Below, one piece after another: positions 8,142 to 16,222 of a stretch of DNA of 64,000 nt. A program made the position numbers and the translations under genes. This DNA comes from CAVOGJ01 sp963700865. Its GTDB lineage: Bacteria; Planctomycetota; Planctomycetia; Pirellulales; Pirellulaceae. The first letter of the stretch is position 1. Every line of letters starts with the position of its first letter. The notes under the pieces are model-generated. The model was not told the DNA's origin and did no database searches. It saw only the letters and a list, made by a program, of their open reading frames with translations. The DNA lies in contig CAVOZC010000018.1 of assembly GCA_963700865.1 (NCBI GenBank), positions 806,001-870,000 on the forward strand. Direction: 5' to 3'.

Positions 8142-9539
8142 CTAATGATGAAAGCCGGCGGCCTCTTCCGCCGAGAGGCTTGCATGCTGGGGGTGCTTGG
8201 CAAAGTAATCGATGGCGCGACGGATATCCTCCAGCAGGAGCGAGCCCAGGTCGCGGCTGACCCCATGGCGTACCAAGATTCGCTGAATGACCATCTCCTG
8301 GCAATTTGCCGGAAGGGAATAGGCGGGCACTTGCCAGCCGCGTGCCCGCAAGCGGTCGGCCAAGTCGTAAAGGCTGAATCCAGGGTCCGCACCTTCTTTT
8401 ATTTTCCAGCAAAGTGCCGGAATCCCCGCAGCCATCTCACCCTTATAGAGCATTTCGAAAGGCCCCAGCGCCTCGATTGCCGCGGCCAGATAGGCGGCCG
8501 TTTCATAGCAGGCCCCGTGGATCTTACGGTACCCTTCCCTCCCCAGGCGGAGAAAGTTGTAGTACTGACAGACGATCTGGCCGCCGGGTCGCGAGAAATT
8601 GAGCCCGATATCCCGCATGTTTCCACCCAGGTAATTTACCCAAAAGACAAGTTCGTCCGGCAAGTCGCGTGCTTCCCGCCAGATGACCCAGCCCACGCCG
8701 AGCGGGGAGAGTCCGAACTTGTGGCCCGACGTGTTGATTGATTTGACTCGCGGTAGACGAAAGTCCCATACGAGATCCGGAGCACAAAACGGCGCCAAGA
8801 ATCCTCCACTGGCACCATCCACGTGCATGCGAATGTCGAGTCCCTTCGATTGTTCCAGTTGATCCAGCGCTTCCGCGACGGCTCGGACCGGCTCGAATTG
8901 GCAGGTAAAGGTGACTCCCAGCGTGGGCACGACGCCAATCGTATGCTCGTCACATCGCTTGACGACCTCCTCTGGGGTCATCAGCAGCCGGTCCTTTTCC
9001 ATTGGAATCTCACGCAATTCGATGTCCCAGTAGCGGGCGAATTTATGCCAGCAAACCTGCACCGGACCGGTGATCAGGTTCGGTTTGTCGATCGGCTTCC
9101 CTGCGGCTTTCCGCTTGGCCTCCCAGCTGCGTTTCATCGCCATCCCGCCCAGCATGGCGGCTTCGCTCGATCCCGTCGTTGAACAACCCACCGTGTTGGC
9201 CGCGGCGGGCGAATTCCAGAGATCGGCCAACATGTGGACACAGCGAGCCTCGATCTCCGCGGTCTGAGGATACTCGTCCTTATCCACCATGTTCTTATCC
9301 ATGCACTCATCCATCAACTGGTGCACCTCCGGCTCCGCCCAGGTCTGGCAAAACGTAGCCAGGTTTTGCCGTGAGTTGCCGTCTAACAGCAGCTCGTCAT
9401 GCACGAGCGAATAGGCGTGACGCGGATCGCGCTCCTGCTTGGGAAACCTGTATTTGGGGATACTTACGGAGAGATCGCGCGATGCGTAGACCTCGTCTTC
9501 CAGGTTTTCACGGACGGTATCCTTGGCGTGCAATGGCAT
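8142..9539 (-). CDS. gadB: Glutamate decarboxylase (PLP-dependent)
   Basis: The 465-residue protein matches the length and layout of E. coli GadB (466). It has the N-terminal segment RFPKQERDPRHAYSLVHDEL, the PLP phosphate-binding region CSTTGSSEAAMLGGMAMK (about 119-136), HVDGASGGFLAPF (about 239-251), and the PLP lysine in SINTSGHKFGLSPLG (K274, E. coli K276). It converts glutamate to GABA and CO2, consuming a proton, in the cytoplasm. No glutamate/GABA antiporter is next to it, so its link to acid resistance cannot be shown here. It is convergent with the SGNH hydrolase gene. Confidence 0.96.
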   Translation of the reverse strand: MPLHAKDTVRENLEDEVYASRDLSVSIPKYRFPKQERDPRHAYSLVHDELLLDGNSRQNLATFCQTWAEPEVHQLMDECMDKNMVDKDEYPQTAEIEARCVHMLADLWNSPAAANTVGCSTTGSSEAAMLGGMAMKRSWEAKRKAAGKPIDKPNLITGPVQVCWHKFARYWDIELREIPMEKDRLLMTPEEVVKRCDEHTIGVVPTLGVTFTCQFEPVRAVAEALDQLEQSKGLDIRMHVDGASGGFLAPFCAPDLVWDFRLPRVKSINTSGHKFGLSPLGVGWVIWREARDLPDELVFWVNYLGGNMRDIGLNFSRPGGQIVCQYYNFLRLGREGYRKIHGACYETAAYLAAAIEALGPFEMLYKGEMAAGIPALCWKIKEGADPGFSLYDLADRLRARGWQVPAYSLPANCQEMVIQRILVRHGVSRDLGSLLLEDIRRAIDYFAKHPQHASLSAEEAAGFHH

Positions 9540-9672
9540 GGGGGAGTCCTCATGTTCCTAAAAAGCGGTCAGCGGATTGGGACATTGACCTGTATTGTCA
9601 GGCGACCACCACCGCGGCACAAGGTGGGCCGCATTTCCTGAATCGCGTCACTGCCGGCAGGACCTGTGATCC

Positions 9673-10176
9673 TCAGCCACGCGTTGCAATCTGGTCACGA
9701 AGCAGTTGGCCCACCCGGGCGTCGGTGACAAACTTCAGCTCGGGAAGCTGGAAGATGTCGACGAAAGCGACGTCGACCAGGTCGGCTCCCGCTTGCAGTT
9801 CGCCGCCGATATAGCGGCCACGGTACCAAATACCCACGGTTTGCTGCTCGCGCTGGTGAAAATTCGAGTGCACGGCCAGGACGCCGTCGAGGGCCACCGT
9901 CAAGCCAGTTTCTTCCGCCAGTTCGCGCACCGCCGCCTCTTCAATCGATTCGTCCCATTCCACATGGCCGCAGGGAATACACCACCCGCCATCGCGACGC
10001 AGCCCTAGTAGTAGTTCACGTTCCCGCAGCAGGGCCACGGCGACTCCCACGGTTGGATTACGAAACTGAATCCAGCCACACCGGGCGCACTTGCGTCGCG
10101 GAATGTCCACGTCCACAAAGGGGATCAACGGCGTCGCACAATAGGGGCAGTAGGTGAACCAGGACGACTTGCTCAT
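9673..10176 (-). CDS. NUDIX hydrolase with N-terminal zinc ribbon
   Basis: The 167-residue protein begins with a zinc ribbon (CPYC at about 10-13 and CARCG at about 30-34). The NUDIX domain follows, with the box at residues 70-92 fitting G-x5-E-x7-REUxEExGU exactly (GHVEWDESIEEAAVRELAEE then TGL). It resembles zinc-ribbon NUDIX enzymes such as NudC-like or ADP-ribose pyrophosphatase-like hydrolases, but the substrate cannot be told. The start MSKSSWF at 10176 is chosen because the longer open frame upstream has no conserved sequence. Confidence 0.9.
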   Translation of the reverse strand: MSKSSWFTYCPYCATPLIPFVDVDIPRRKCARCGWIQFRNPTVGVAVALLRERELLLGLRRDGGWCIPCGHVEWDESIEEAAVRELAEETGLTVALDGVLAVHSNFHQREQQTVGIWYRGRYIGGELQAGADLVDVAFVDIFQLPELKFVTDARVGQLLRDQIATRG

Positions 10177-10477
10177 GGGGTGATCCCGTTGCCACGCGTG
10201 TGGCATGGTGCTGCCAAAGGGGACGCACGTGACCGCCGGTGTCCATCGCAACGCACGGGACACGCAAGCGAGCCAGTTCCGCCGATTCCAGTTCGCGTTC
10301 AACCGGCGGTTCGGTGGCGAGACACCGGGCCTCGCGTGTTTCCATGCACGGGGATGCATGTGGTAGTGGGCGGTTGCATGGTCGATCACCGTTCCATGCG
10401 AGTATATTCCGATCACCAGTCGTGCGACAGGCGACCCACCCCCGTTGTCCGCGTTGGCTACCTGCGGTTCCCAAAGG
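10177..10477. other. Intergenic stretch, divergent promoter region
   Basis: About 300 bases between the NUDIX gene (minus) and the alpha/beta hydrolase gene (plus). The overlapping open frames are Arg-rich and unconserved in appearance. Both genes' promoters should lie here; I see no clear promoter or structured element. Confidence 0.45.
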
Positions 10478-11144
10478 ATGATCCGGTGCGCCGCCCACGA
10501 AACCGTTGTCCTCCTGCATGGCTTGCTTGGCAATCGCCTGGTGATGCTGCGGCTGGCCAACACCTTACGCCGTTACGGTTATCGCACACTCAATTTTGGT
10601 TATCGGAGCATTCCGTATTCCATTGAGGCCCACGCCGAGCGATTGCGCAGCAGTATTGGAACGCCTGGTGGTTGGGGCCGGCGGCACAACGGTCCATTTC
10701 GTGACCCACAGTATGGGCAGCATCATTGTGCGGCGGGCATTGACGATGGCTCCCTTTCCTCACGCCGGTCGTTGCGTCATGTTGGGACCACCGAACGGCG
10801 GTTCCCCGGTCGCCAGGCAATTGGCCCCTCGTCTGGGTGCCATTTGTCCTCCGCTGCGAGAACTGTCGGATGAGGCCGACAGCTACGTCAATCGGTTAGA
10901 GACGTCGCTCGAACTCGAATTGGGGATCATCGCCGCCGCCTCCGACCGCGTGGTCCGTTTACCGAGCACCATGCTGCCCGGCCAGTCGGATCATATCGTC
11001 CTGCCCGGACGACATGGCGAACTGCCCTGGCGGCGTGACACGCGCGACGAAGTGGTTCATTTCTTGCGGCGGGGCAGATTTTCCGATGGGCGTGCGCGGC
11101 GTCCGATGATGGCCTGCCGTGAAACGTCCGAGGCGCCGAGTTAA
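10478..11144 (+). CDS. Alpha/beta hydrolase (lipase/esterase-like), frameshifted
   Basis: The N-terminal part reads MIRCAAHETVVLLHGLLGNR, with the oxyanion-hole HG after a hydrophobic strand, and SIPYSIEAHAERL. At about 10643 an extra T breaks the frame. In the next frame the protein continues CAAVLERLVVGAGG, FVTHSMGSIIVRRAL with the nucleophile motif HSMGS, LGPPNGGSPVA, and a likely catalytic His in SDHIVLPGRHGELP. About 220 residues in total, similar to small LipA-type or PGAP1-like bacterial hydrolases. The start at 10478 has AAAGG just upstream. The 3' end is close to the next small gene. The frame break is probably a sequence error. Confidence 0.8.
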
Positions 11145-11169
11145 TGTGATCTGGCGAGAGAGTATTCGT

Positions 11170-11568
11170 ATGCGGTTTACCGAAGCAGAAATTCAACTCG
11201 CGCGGCAGCTTCGCGATCAGGGACTCGCCTGGGAGCCTCGGGCAGGGCACTACGTGCTCGATCCGACTGAGTTCTGCCAGCAGGCATCGCCCTTCCAGGA
11301 TCGCGTCTATTTCATTCTCAACTATCCGTACTTCATGAAGACCGTCGGTGGCGTGGAGCGGTTCAAGGAAATCATGATCTGGTTGCCCACATGGCAGGAC
11401 GCTCGGGAGATTCTCCGCGGGCTGGGTGTCTCCGACAGGACGGTGGCTCGATACCTCGAAGATGGCGAGGCGATCGCCGTGGGGAGCGAGCGATTGGCGC
11501 TCTACGAGTTGATCTCCCAACACTTGAAAAGTCGGGCGACAAGGTTGTCCGCCACGTCCGGCGACTGA
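11170..11568 (+). CDS. Conserved-looking hypothetical protein
   Basis: The product is 132 residues, starting MRFTEAEIQLARQLRDQGL. I do not recognise a domain. It is soluble, with many aromatic residues (VYFILNYPYFMKTVGG, IMIWLPTWQDAREILRGLG), and its segment SDRTVARYLEDGEAIAVG could be a helix-turn-helix-like element. It starts 25 bases after the hydrolase stop on the same strand and may be co-transcribed. The ATG at 11170 gives the most compact protein; an upstream ATG at 11119 overlaps the previous gene. Confidence 0.6.
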   Translation: MRFTEAEIQLARQLRDQGLAWEPRAGHYVLDPTEFCQQASPFQDRVYFILNYPYFMKTVGGVERFKEIMIWLPTWQDAREILRGLGVSDRTVARYLEDGEAIAVGSERLALYELISQHLKSRATRLSATSGD

Positions 11569-11605
11569 GAAGCCTATCGCCCTGCCGCCAATCGAATCTG
11601 CACGA

Positions 11606-13153
11606 CTATTCCTGTGGCCCGCGAATCGTCAGCAGCAGTTGTGCGTCTTGAAAGACCCGGTTCAGACGGTCCGTGAGTGGCTTAAGCTCCTGACCGAAAT
11701 CGGCATCATCGCTGTCCGGCGCCGTGGGGTACGGCAACTCGAATTGTGCCGCCAGCGCGGGTACGTCGGCGTCTTGCCGGATATCGGCCAGCCGCAGCAC
11801 CCCGAATTGCATCGCCTTGGCCAAGCCCTTGTTGCCCCGCACGAGATTGCCAAAGAAAGATACTTCGACGCGTGCGTCATACGTGTCGCCGCGAGCCATC
11901 CGTTGATCGTGATCGTCAAGTCGTTTGGCGGAGATTTCCAACGCATAATCTCCTTGGCCCACGATCGTATTGTCTCGTACATCGATGCCGCGGCTGTTGC
12001 GGACGCGGACTCCGGATTTCGTATTGAACGCCACGAGATTATCACAAACCAGATTGTCCGGGCTCTCGTAGATCGCGATGCCCTGTCCATTCTGGTGGAC
12101 CTTGTTGCCTCGGATCACATTGGTGCTGCATTGCCGATCGAGCATAATGCCCGACTGGGCATTGTGATCACTCTCATTATCCAGGATGAAGCTGTGGCTG
12201 ATGCCCCGCGATCCAATAATCCCATGCCGTTCCCGCGTGGCCGTCGCCCTGTTGCCTGCGATCACCAGCCGCGTCGAGCGGTCGTGCGGATCGATGCCAT
12301 ACATGATGTTGTCGATGTAGAGGTTGTCCACGATGCCCACATCACGGGCCTCGAAAGAATAGAAGCCGTAGTAGCAGCCACGAAACTCGTTATCGACCAG
12401 GATACCGGTGGGCCAGTCTTCCCGCGGTTCACCACGATTGCGTTCAGGATGGCTCGTCAGGCTCAGCCCATATGCCGAGGGAGCCGCAAAGCCGAGGTGC
12501 TCAAATTTACTTCCGGCGAGATAGGTCCGAGAGCGAACATAAGAGGTCACGAACGGGCGAAACTGCTGCTTGTCGACGAAGAGGGACGGTTGCGAGGTGG
12601 ATTCGTTCCAGGAAGTGATGGTGGCGTCAACGACAAACAGTTGTCCGGCGTTGGCGACGAAGGCACCACGGTTGGTGGAGAGTCGCAGACTGGCCGTGGA
12701 AGTACCGTCAACGATCAGGCTGGCGCCTGGGGCGATAAAGAAAGGCAGCCGCAACAGGATCACGCCCGCGCGGTTCTCGGCCACTTGCGGGTCCGCCAGG
12801 GCGGCGACCACTCGATCCAAGGAGAGGGGGCCCTTTTCGAGCACGATGACCTTCGGAGCGTCGGTGGCCTGCCGTTCCCGCAGGTCACGTCCCCGCTGGC
12901 CGCGAAAGGATTCTTCCAGCAGGGGGACCTCGCTGGCCAGTCCGATGCGGACCGACCCGTTGCGGTTATCCGGCACGTTTTTGCGGACATCCGCTGACTG
13001 AAACCGCGACATGTCGGGCGCCGTGACCGCGAGTGGGGGTGGCGTAAAGTCGGGTTCGGCGGTGACCGTATACTCCGCCCCAACGGCAGCGACGATCAAG
13101 CAGTTCATGACGAGGGCGAAATCATTGCGGGATAAGGTTTGCGGAATTTGCAT
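11606..13153 (-). CDS. AlgG-like mannuronan C5-epimerase (parallel beta-helix)
   Basis: The 515-residue protein has an N-terminal hydrophobic stretch (about residues 12-26) that may export it. Residues from about 250 form a right-handed beta-helix of the NosD/CASH type (DNEFRGCYYGFYSFEARD, GNKVHQNGQGIAIYESPDNL). The motif YGIDPHDRS (DPHDR at 288-292) and the following HGIIGSRGISHSFILDNESD and SGVRVRNSRGIDVRDN match the active-site region of AlgG, the periplasmic enzyme that turns mannuronate into guluronate within alginate. No other alginate genes (alg8, alg44, algK, algE) lie beside it. The substrate in this organism is therefore inferred and could be another uronate polymer. Confidence 0.8.
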   Translation of the reverse strand: MQIPQTLSRNDFALVMNCLIVAAVGAEYTVTAEPDFTPPPLAVTAPDMSRFQSADVRKNVPDNRNGSVRIGLASEVPLLEESFRGQRGRDLRERQATDAPKVIVLEKGPLSLDRVVAALADPQVAENRAGVILLRLPFFIAPGASLIVDGTSTASLRLSTNRGAFVANAGQLFVVDATITSWNESTSQPSLFVDKQQFRPFVTSYVRSRTYLAGSKFEHLGFAAPSAYGLSLTSHPERNRGEPREDWPTGILVDNEFRGCYYGFYSFEARDVGIVDNLYIDNIMYGIDPHDRSTRLVIAGNRATATRERHGIIGSRGISHSFILDNESDHNAQSGIMLDRQCSTNVIRGNKVHQNGQGIAIYESPDNLVCDNLVAFNTKSGVRVRNSRGIDVRDNTIVGQGDYALEISAKRLDDHDQRMARGDTYDARVEVSFFGNLVRGNKGLAKAMQFGVLRLADIRQDADVPALAAQFELPYPTAPDSDDADFGQELKPLTDRLNRVFQDAQLLLTIRGPQE

Positions 13154-13295
13154 GCTAGAGCCTGGGACTGGGGGATTGGATGTGGGAAAAGCGACGAGCG
13201 ACTTTAGATCGAACGGCCCCCCGGTTTATACTAGCTGGTCGTTGTCGCGGCTTCACCCGGGGCAATCCTGACCTTTGTTGTGGGACACCAGGGAC

Positions 13296-14567
13296 ATGAT
13301 TCAGAACAGCCGACCCGCCGCCCGCGAGATTCCCGGCGGATTTACGCCCCGCGTCAGTTGGCGGGTGTTGGGCACCGCCGCGCCGGTCTTTCCCGGCTTC
13401 GAGGTCGACATTTGCGATCGCGTCGCCGACCACGAAAAGCAGGATGCGATCTGGCATCGGGATCGGGCCCGCGGGTTGTTGCGCGACCATCCGGAGATCC
13501 GGAAACTATTCGGTCACCATCCGGCGACGGCGGTGTGGTGCGTGCTGTTTGCCTCGTTGCAGATCGGCGCTGCGGCGTGTGCCGCGTGGCTGCCCTGGTG
13601 GGGAGTCTGGTTGCTGGCGTATGCGTTGGGGTCGTATCTGAATATTTGCTTGTTCAACCTGGCCCACGATTGCAATCACGGACTGGTATTCAACAACCGG
13701 CGCTGGGACCGCTGGCTGTTTACGTATGCCAGCCTGCCGATGTTCATGCCCGGCCATCACACGTGGTGGATTGAGCATCATGTGCATCACAACGATCTGG
13801 GGGCCAAAAAAGATTTTGTGAAGCGGCGACGGTCGATCATGCTGGCGTTGAAAGACAATATCTTCGGGCACACGATTCCACGAAAATTACGGCCGTACAT
13901 CTCCTGGATCACGACCCCTTTATTCTGGCCGATTGCCAGCTTCATGTTGGTCACGCAGATCCTCCGCGCCGTAGTGGGCTTGCTGGTCTATGCAGCGGTT
14001 GACTTGACGCGCGGCAGGCTCACGCCGAGCGATACGTCGCTCAAGATCCTGGCGGATGTGCATTTGGTCTCTGGGTACGACAAATATGGCATTCGTGGCT
14101 GGGCCGTTGTCTACCCGTTGCTGAATCTGCTGCTGTTGGGCGGGCTCTTTGCTTGTTTGGGCTGGAAGCCGCTGGTCTACCTGCTGCTCAGCGCCCTCTT
14201 CATGACGGGATTCTTGCATCCGCTGATGTTTGGTTTGATCCTCAGCAATTCGCATTTCCATGGCCACAAGGAATACCAGCCTTCTTCGTCGTATTACGGC
14301 TGGTTGAACCGCATCACCTTCAATTTCGGTCTGCATACCGAGCATCATGATCTGGCGGCCGTGCCATGGCACCGACTGGGCCAGTTGCGGGCCATCGCTC
14401 CCGAGTATTATGACGATCTGATCCAGACTCCCTCGTATGCCGGGCTGGCCCTGCAGTTTGCGTTCGGGCAACGGGAGAATTTCGACAACGAAGAACATCG
14501 CAATTTGCAGATGTTTGCCGAACAGGCGCGAGACGGGGCGATGGCCGGCGATCGCGAGGGGGGCTGA
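13296..14567 (+). CDS. DES-type sphingolipid delta-4 desaturase-like membrane fatty-acyl desaturase
   Basis: The 423-residue membrane protein has three histidine boxes: HDCNH at 124-128, HHVHH at 161-165 and HTEHH at 347-351, typical of di-iron acyl desaturases. The N-terminal segment WHRDRARGLLRDHPEIRKLF resembles the lipid-desaturase N-terminal domain of eukaryotic DES1, and the C-terminal TFNFGLHTEHHDLAAVPW and APEYYDDL match that family's end. Several hydrophobic segments (about 80-120, 205-235, 270-315) span the membrane. Likely reaction: desaturation of a sphingoid or other long-chain acyl substrate; the substrate is inferred. The start at 13296 is preferred over 13275 by the compact N-terminus. 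Confidence 0.85.
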   Translation: MIQNSRPAAREIPGGFTPRVSWRVLGTAAPVFPGFEVDICDRVADHEKQDAIWHRDRARGLLRDHPEIRKLFGHHPATAVWCVLFASLQIGAAACAAWLPWWGVWLLAYALGSYLNICLFNLAHDCNHGLVFNNRRWDRWLFTYASLPMFMPGHHTWWIEHHVHHNDLGAKKDFVKRRRSIMLALKDNIFGHTIPRKLRPYISWITTPLFWPIASFMLVTQILRAVVGLLVYAAVDLTRGRLTPSDTSLKILADVHLVSGYDKYGIRGWAVVYPLLNLLLLGGLFACLGWKPLVYLLLSALFMTGFLHPLMFGLILSNSHFHGHKEYQPSSSYYGWLNRITFNFGLHTEHHDLAAVPWHRLGQLRAIAPEYYDDLIQTPSYAGLALQFAFGQRENFDNEEHRNLQMFAEQARDGAMAGDREGG

Positions 14568-14568
14568 G

Positions 14569-14590
14569 AACAGCCGGTGGAGCCTGTTCG
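14569..14590. terminator. Weak inverted repeat between convergent stop codons
   Basis: GAACAG and CTGTTC flank a 10-base loop in the 31-base gap between the desaturase gene (+) and the efflux outer-membrane gene (-). The position suits a shared terminator, but the stem is only 6 bp and there is no U-run. Confidence 0.3.
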
Positions 14591-14598
14591 CGACGAGT

Positions 14599-16065
14599 CT
14601 AGCGGGTGTTCCCCAGCGGCGGAGGTGTCGTCAGTGGTCGCCTGGCCACCGCGCAGCCGACGGCCCGTTCGATGCGAGCCACGGCCTGCTCATAGCTGGT
14701 GCGGCGGAAGTAGTAATCAAGTTGCAGGCGGAGCAGGTTTTCATAGCTATCAATCAATTGTTGAAAACCAATCCGATTCACTTGAAACGCCGCTACGGAC
14801 AGCTCGAACGTGTTCTCGGCCTTCGTCAGGAGTTCGCGATCCAGGATTTGCAGGACACGTTGATGCTCAACAGCCTTCGCGTGCAATGTTGATACCTCTT
14901 CGCGCAGGGTATCCCAGGCGGCGGCAAATTCCTGCTGACTTTGCGCGGTCTTCCAATGGGCCTCGCGAACTGCCGCCTGCCGCTTTTGCAGGTAGATGGG
15001 CAGGTTGATGCCTGCCGTCACGGCGAATGCGTCTTGTCCGTCAGCCACCGGGCTGACGCCCCCTTCACCGATGGCGTACCAGTTGAACCCGACGGTCACG
15101 TCCGGAAAGTAGTTTCGCTGGGCCAGATCGATCGACCAGCGATCTCGTTCGATCGCCTGCCGAGCCTTGTCCAACCTTGGCTGGCAGCCTTCAATCATCG
15201 CGATCAGTTGAGGCAAATCGTAGGGCAGCGAAACACGGGAGAGATCCACCTCAATATCCAGGGTTACTCCCTCAGGCAAATGCATTGCCTTTGCCAGGCG
15301 AGCCAGCGTGGCCATGCGGGCCTGTTGCAATTCGACGACGGTGATGGCAAGCTTCTGCAGCGTGATTTCGGCCTGGTAGACGGTTTCCAGACCGACTTTT
15401 TCACTACCGCTTTCATAACGCGTTTGTGTCTGTTCGACAACGTCGGTGAACTGCTGCCGCAGGTTGGAATATGCCGCGAGCGATTGGGACAGGAAGTAAA
15501 GATCGAGGTAAGCCAGGCGGACTTCCTCGATAACTGCCAGTTCGATCGCCGCCATTTCGGCGCAGGCAACTTGCGCGTCGTAAAAGGCCACCTGTTCCCG
15601 CGCCCGTCGTTTCCCGAACCAGGGAAACTTTTGGGAGAGGCCTAAGAACAGGTCCTGGGGGCCCGCGGCCGTTTGAATGGCCTCGAGGAAGACGGAGGTG
15701 AAGAGCATGGGGTCCTCGAGCGCCCGGGCCTGTGGAACGCGGGCGAGCGCGGCACTGGCCTTCGAACGGGCGGCGGCAATTTTGGGATTGTTCGTCGTTG
15801 CGTATTGAATGAGCACCTCCGCCGAAGTCGGTCCGGCGAACAAGGGGTACTCCGCGGCCGGCGTCTCGACGGCATGACCTACGATTTCCGATTCATACTG
15901 CACCGGTCGGACAGCCGGCGGCCGTGCTGCCGCCGCGTACTCAGCCGCCCTGTTTTGCTGTTCAGGATTCGGTTCGATGGCCCAGCGCGCACGGGCCTGC
16001 TCCCCGCGGGGCGAGGCGCAGCCGGCCAGTCCGATCAGCACGGTACAAACAACCAGCATCCGCAT
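14599..16065 (-). CDS. TolC/CusC-family outer membrane efflux lipoprotein
   Basis: The 488-residue protein has a lipoprotein signal peptide (MRMLVVCTVLIGLAGC, lipobox LAGC) and the repeated helical OEP domains: DPMLFTSVFLEAIQTAAG, FPWFGKRRAREQVAFYDAQV, YESGSEKVGLETVYQAEI, and a matching second half. It forms the outer-membrane exit duct of a tripartite metal pump. It is the last gene of the minus-strand metal efflux operon, 157 bases after the RND pump gene. The start at 16065 is chosen because GGAGG lies 9 bases upstream. Confidence 0.9.
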   Translation of the reverse strand: MRMLVVCTVLIGLAGCASPRGEQARARWAIEPNPEQQNRAAEYAAAARPPAVRPVQYESEIVGHAVETPAAEYPLFAGPTSAEVLIQYATTNNPKIAAARSKASAALARVPQARALEDPMLFTSVFLEAIQTAAGPQDLFLGLSQKFPWFGKRRAREQVAFYDAQVACAEMAAIELAVIEEVRLAYLDLYFLSQSLAAYSNLRQQFTDVVEQTQTRYESGSEKVGLETVYQAEITLQKLAITVVELQQARMATLARLAKAMHLPEGVTLDIEVDLSRVSLPYDLPQLIAMIEGCQPRLDKARQAIERDRWSIDLAQRNYFPDVTVGFNWYAIGEGGVSPVADGQDAFAVTAGINLPIYLQKRQAAVREAHWKTAQSQQEFAAAWDTLREEVSTLHAKAVEHQRVLQILDRELLTKAENTFELSVAAFQVNRIGFQQLIDSYENLLRLQLDYYFRRTSYEQAVARIERAVGCAVARRPLTTPPPLGNTR

Positions 16066-16222
16066 GAAAAGAGAACCTCCCTGTTCTCGCGGCCCGCCTT
16101 CGTATTCCTGGACCCGGGGCGCAGCCCAATACAATCGGTATCGACCGGGGCAACGCCAAAAACCATCCCCAGAGCTGGAACCGACTCGATCGCGCCAAGC
16201 CTTACAATCGATACGAACCGAC

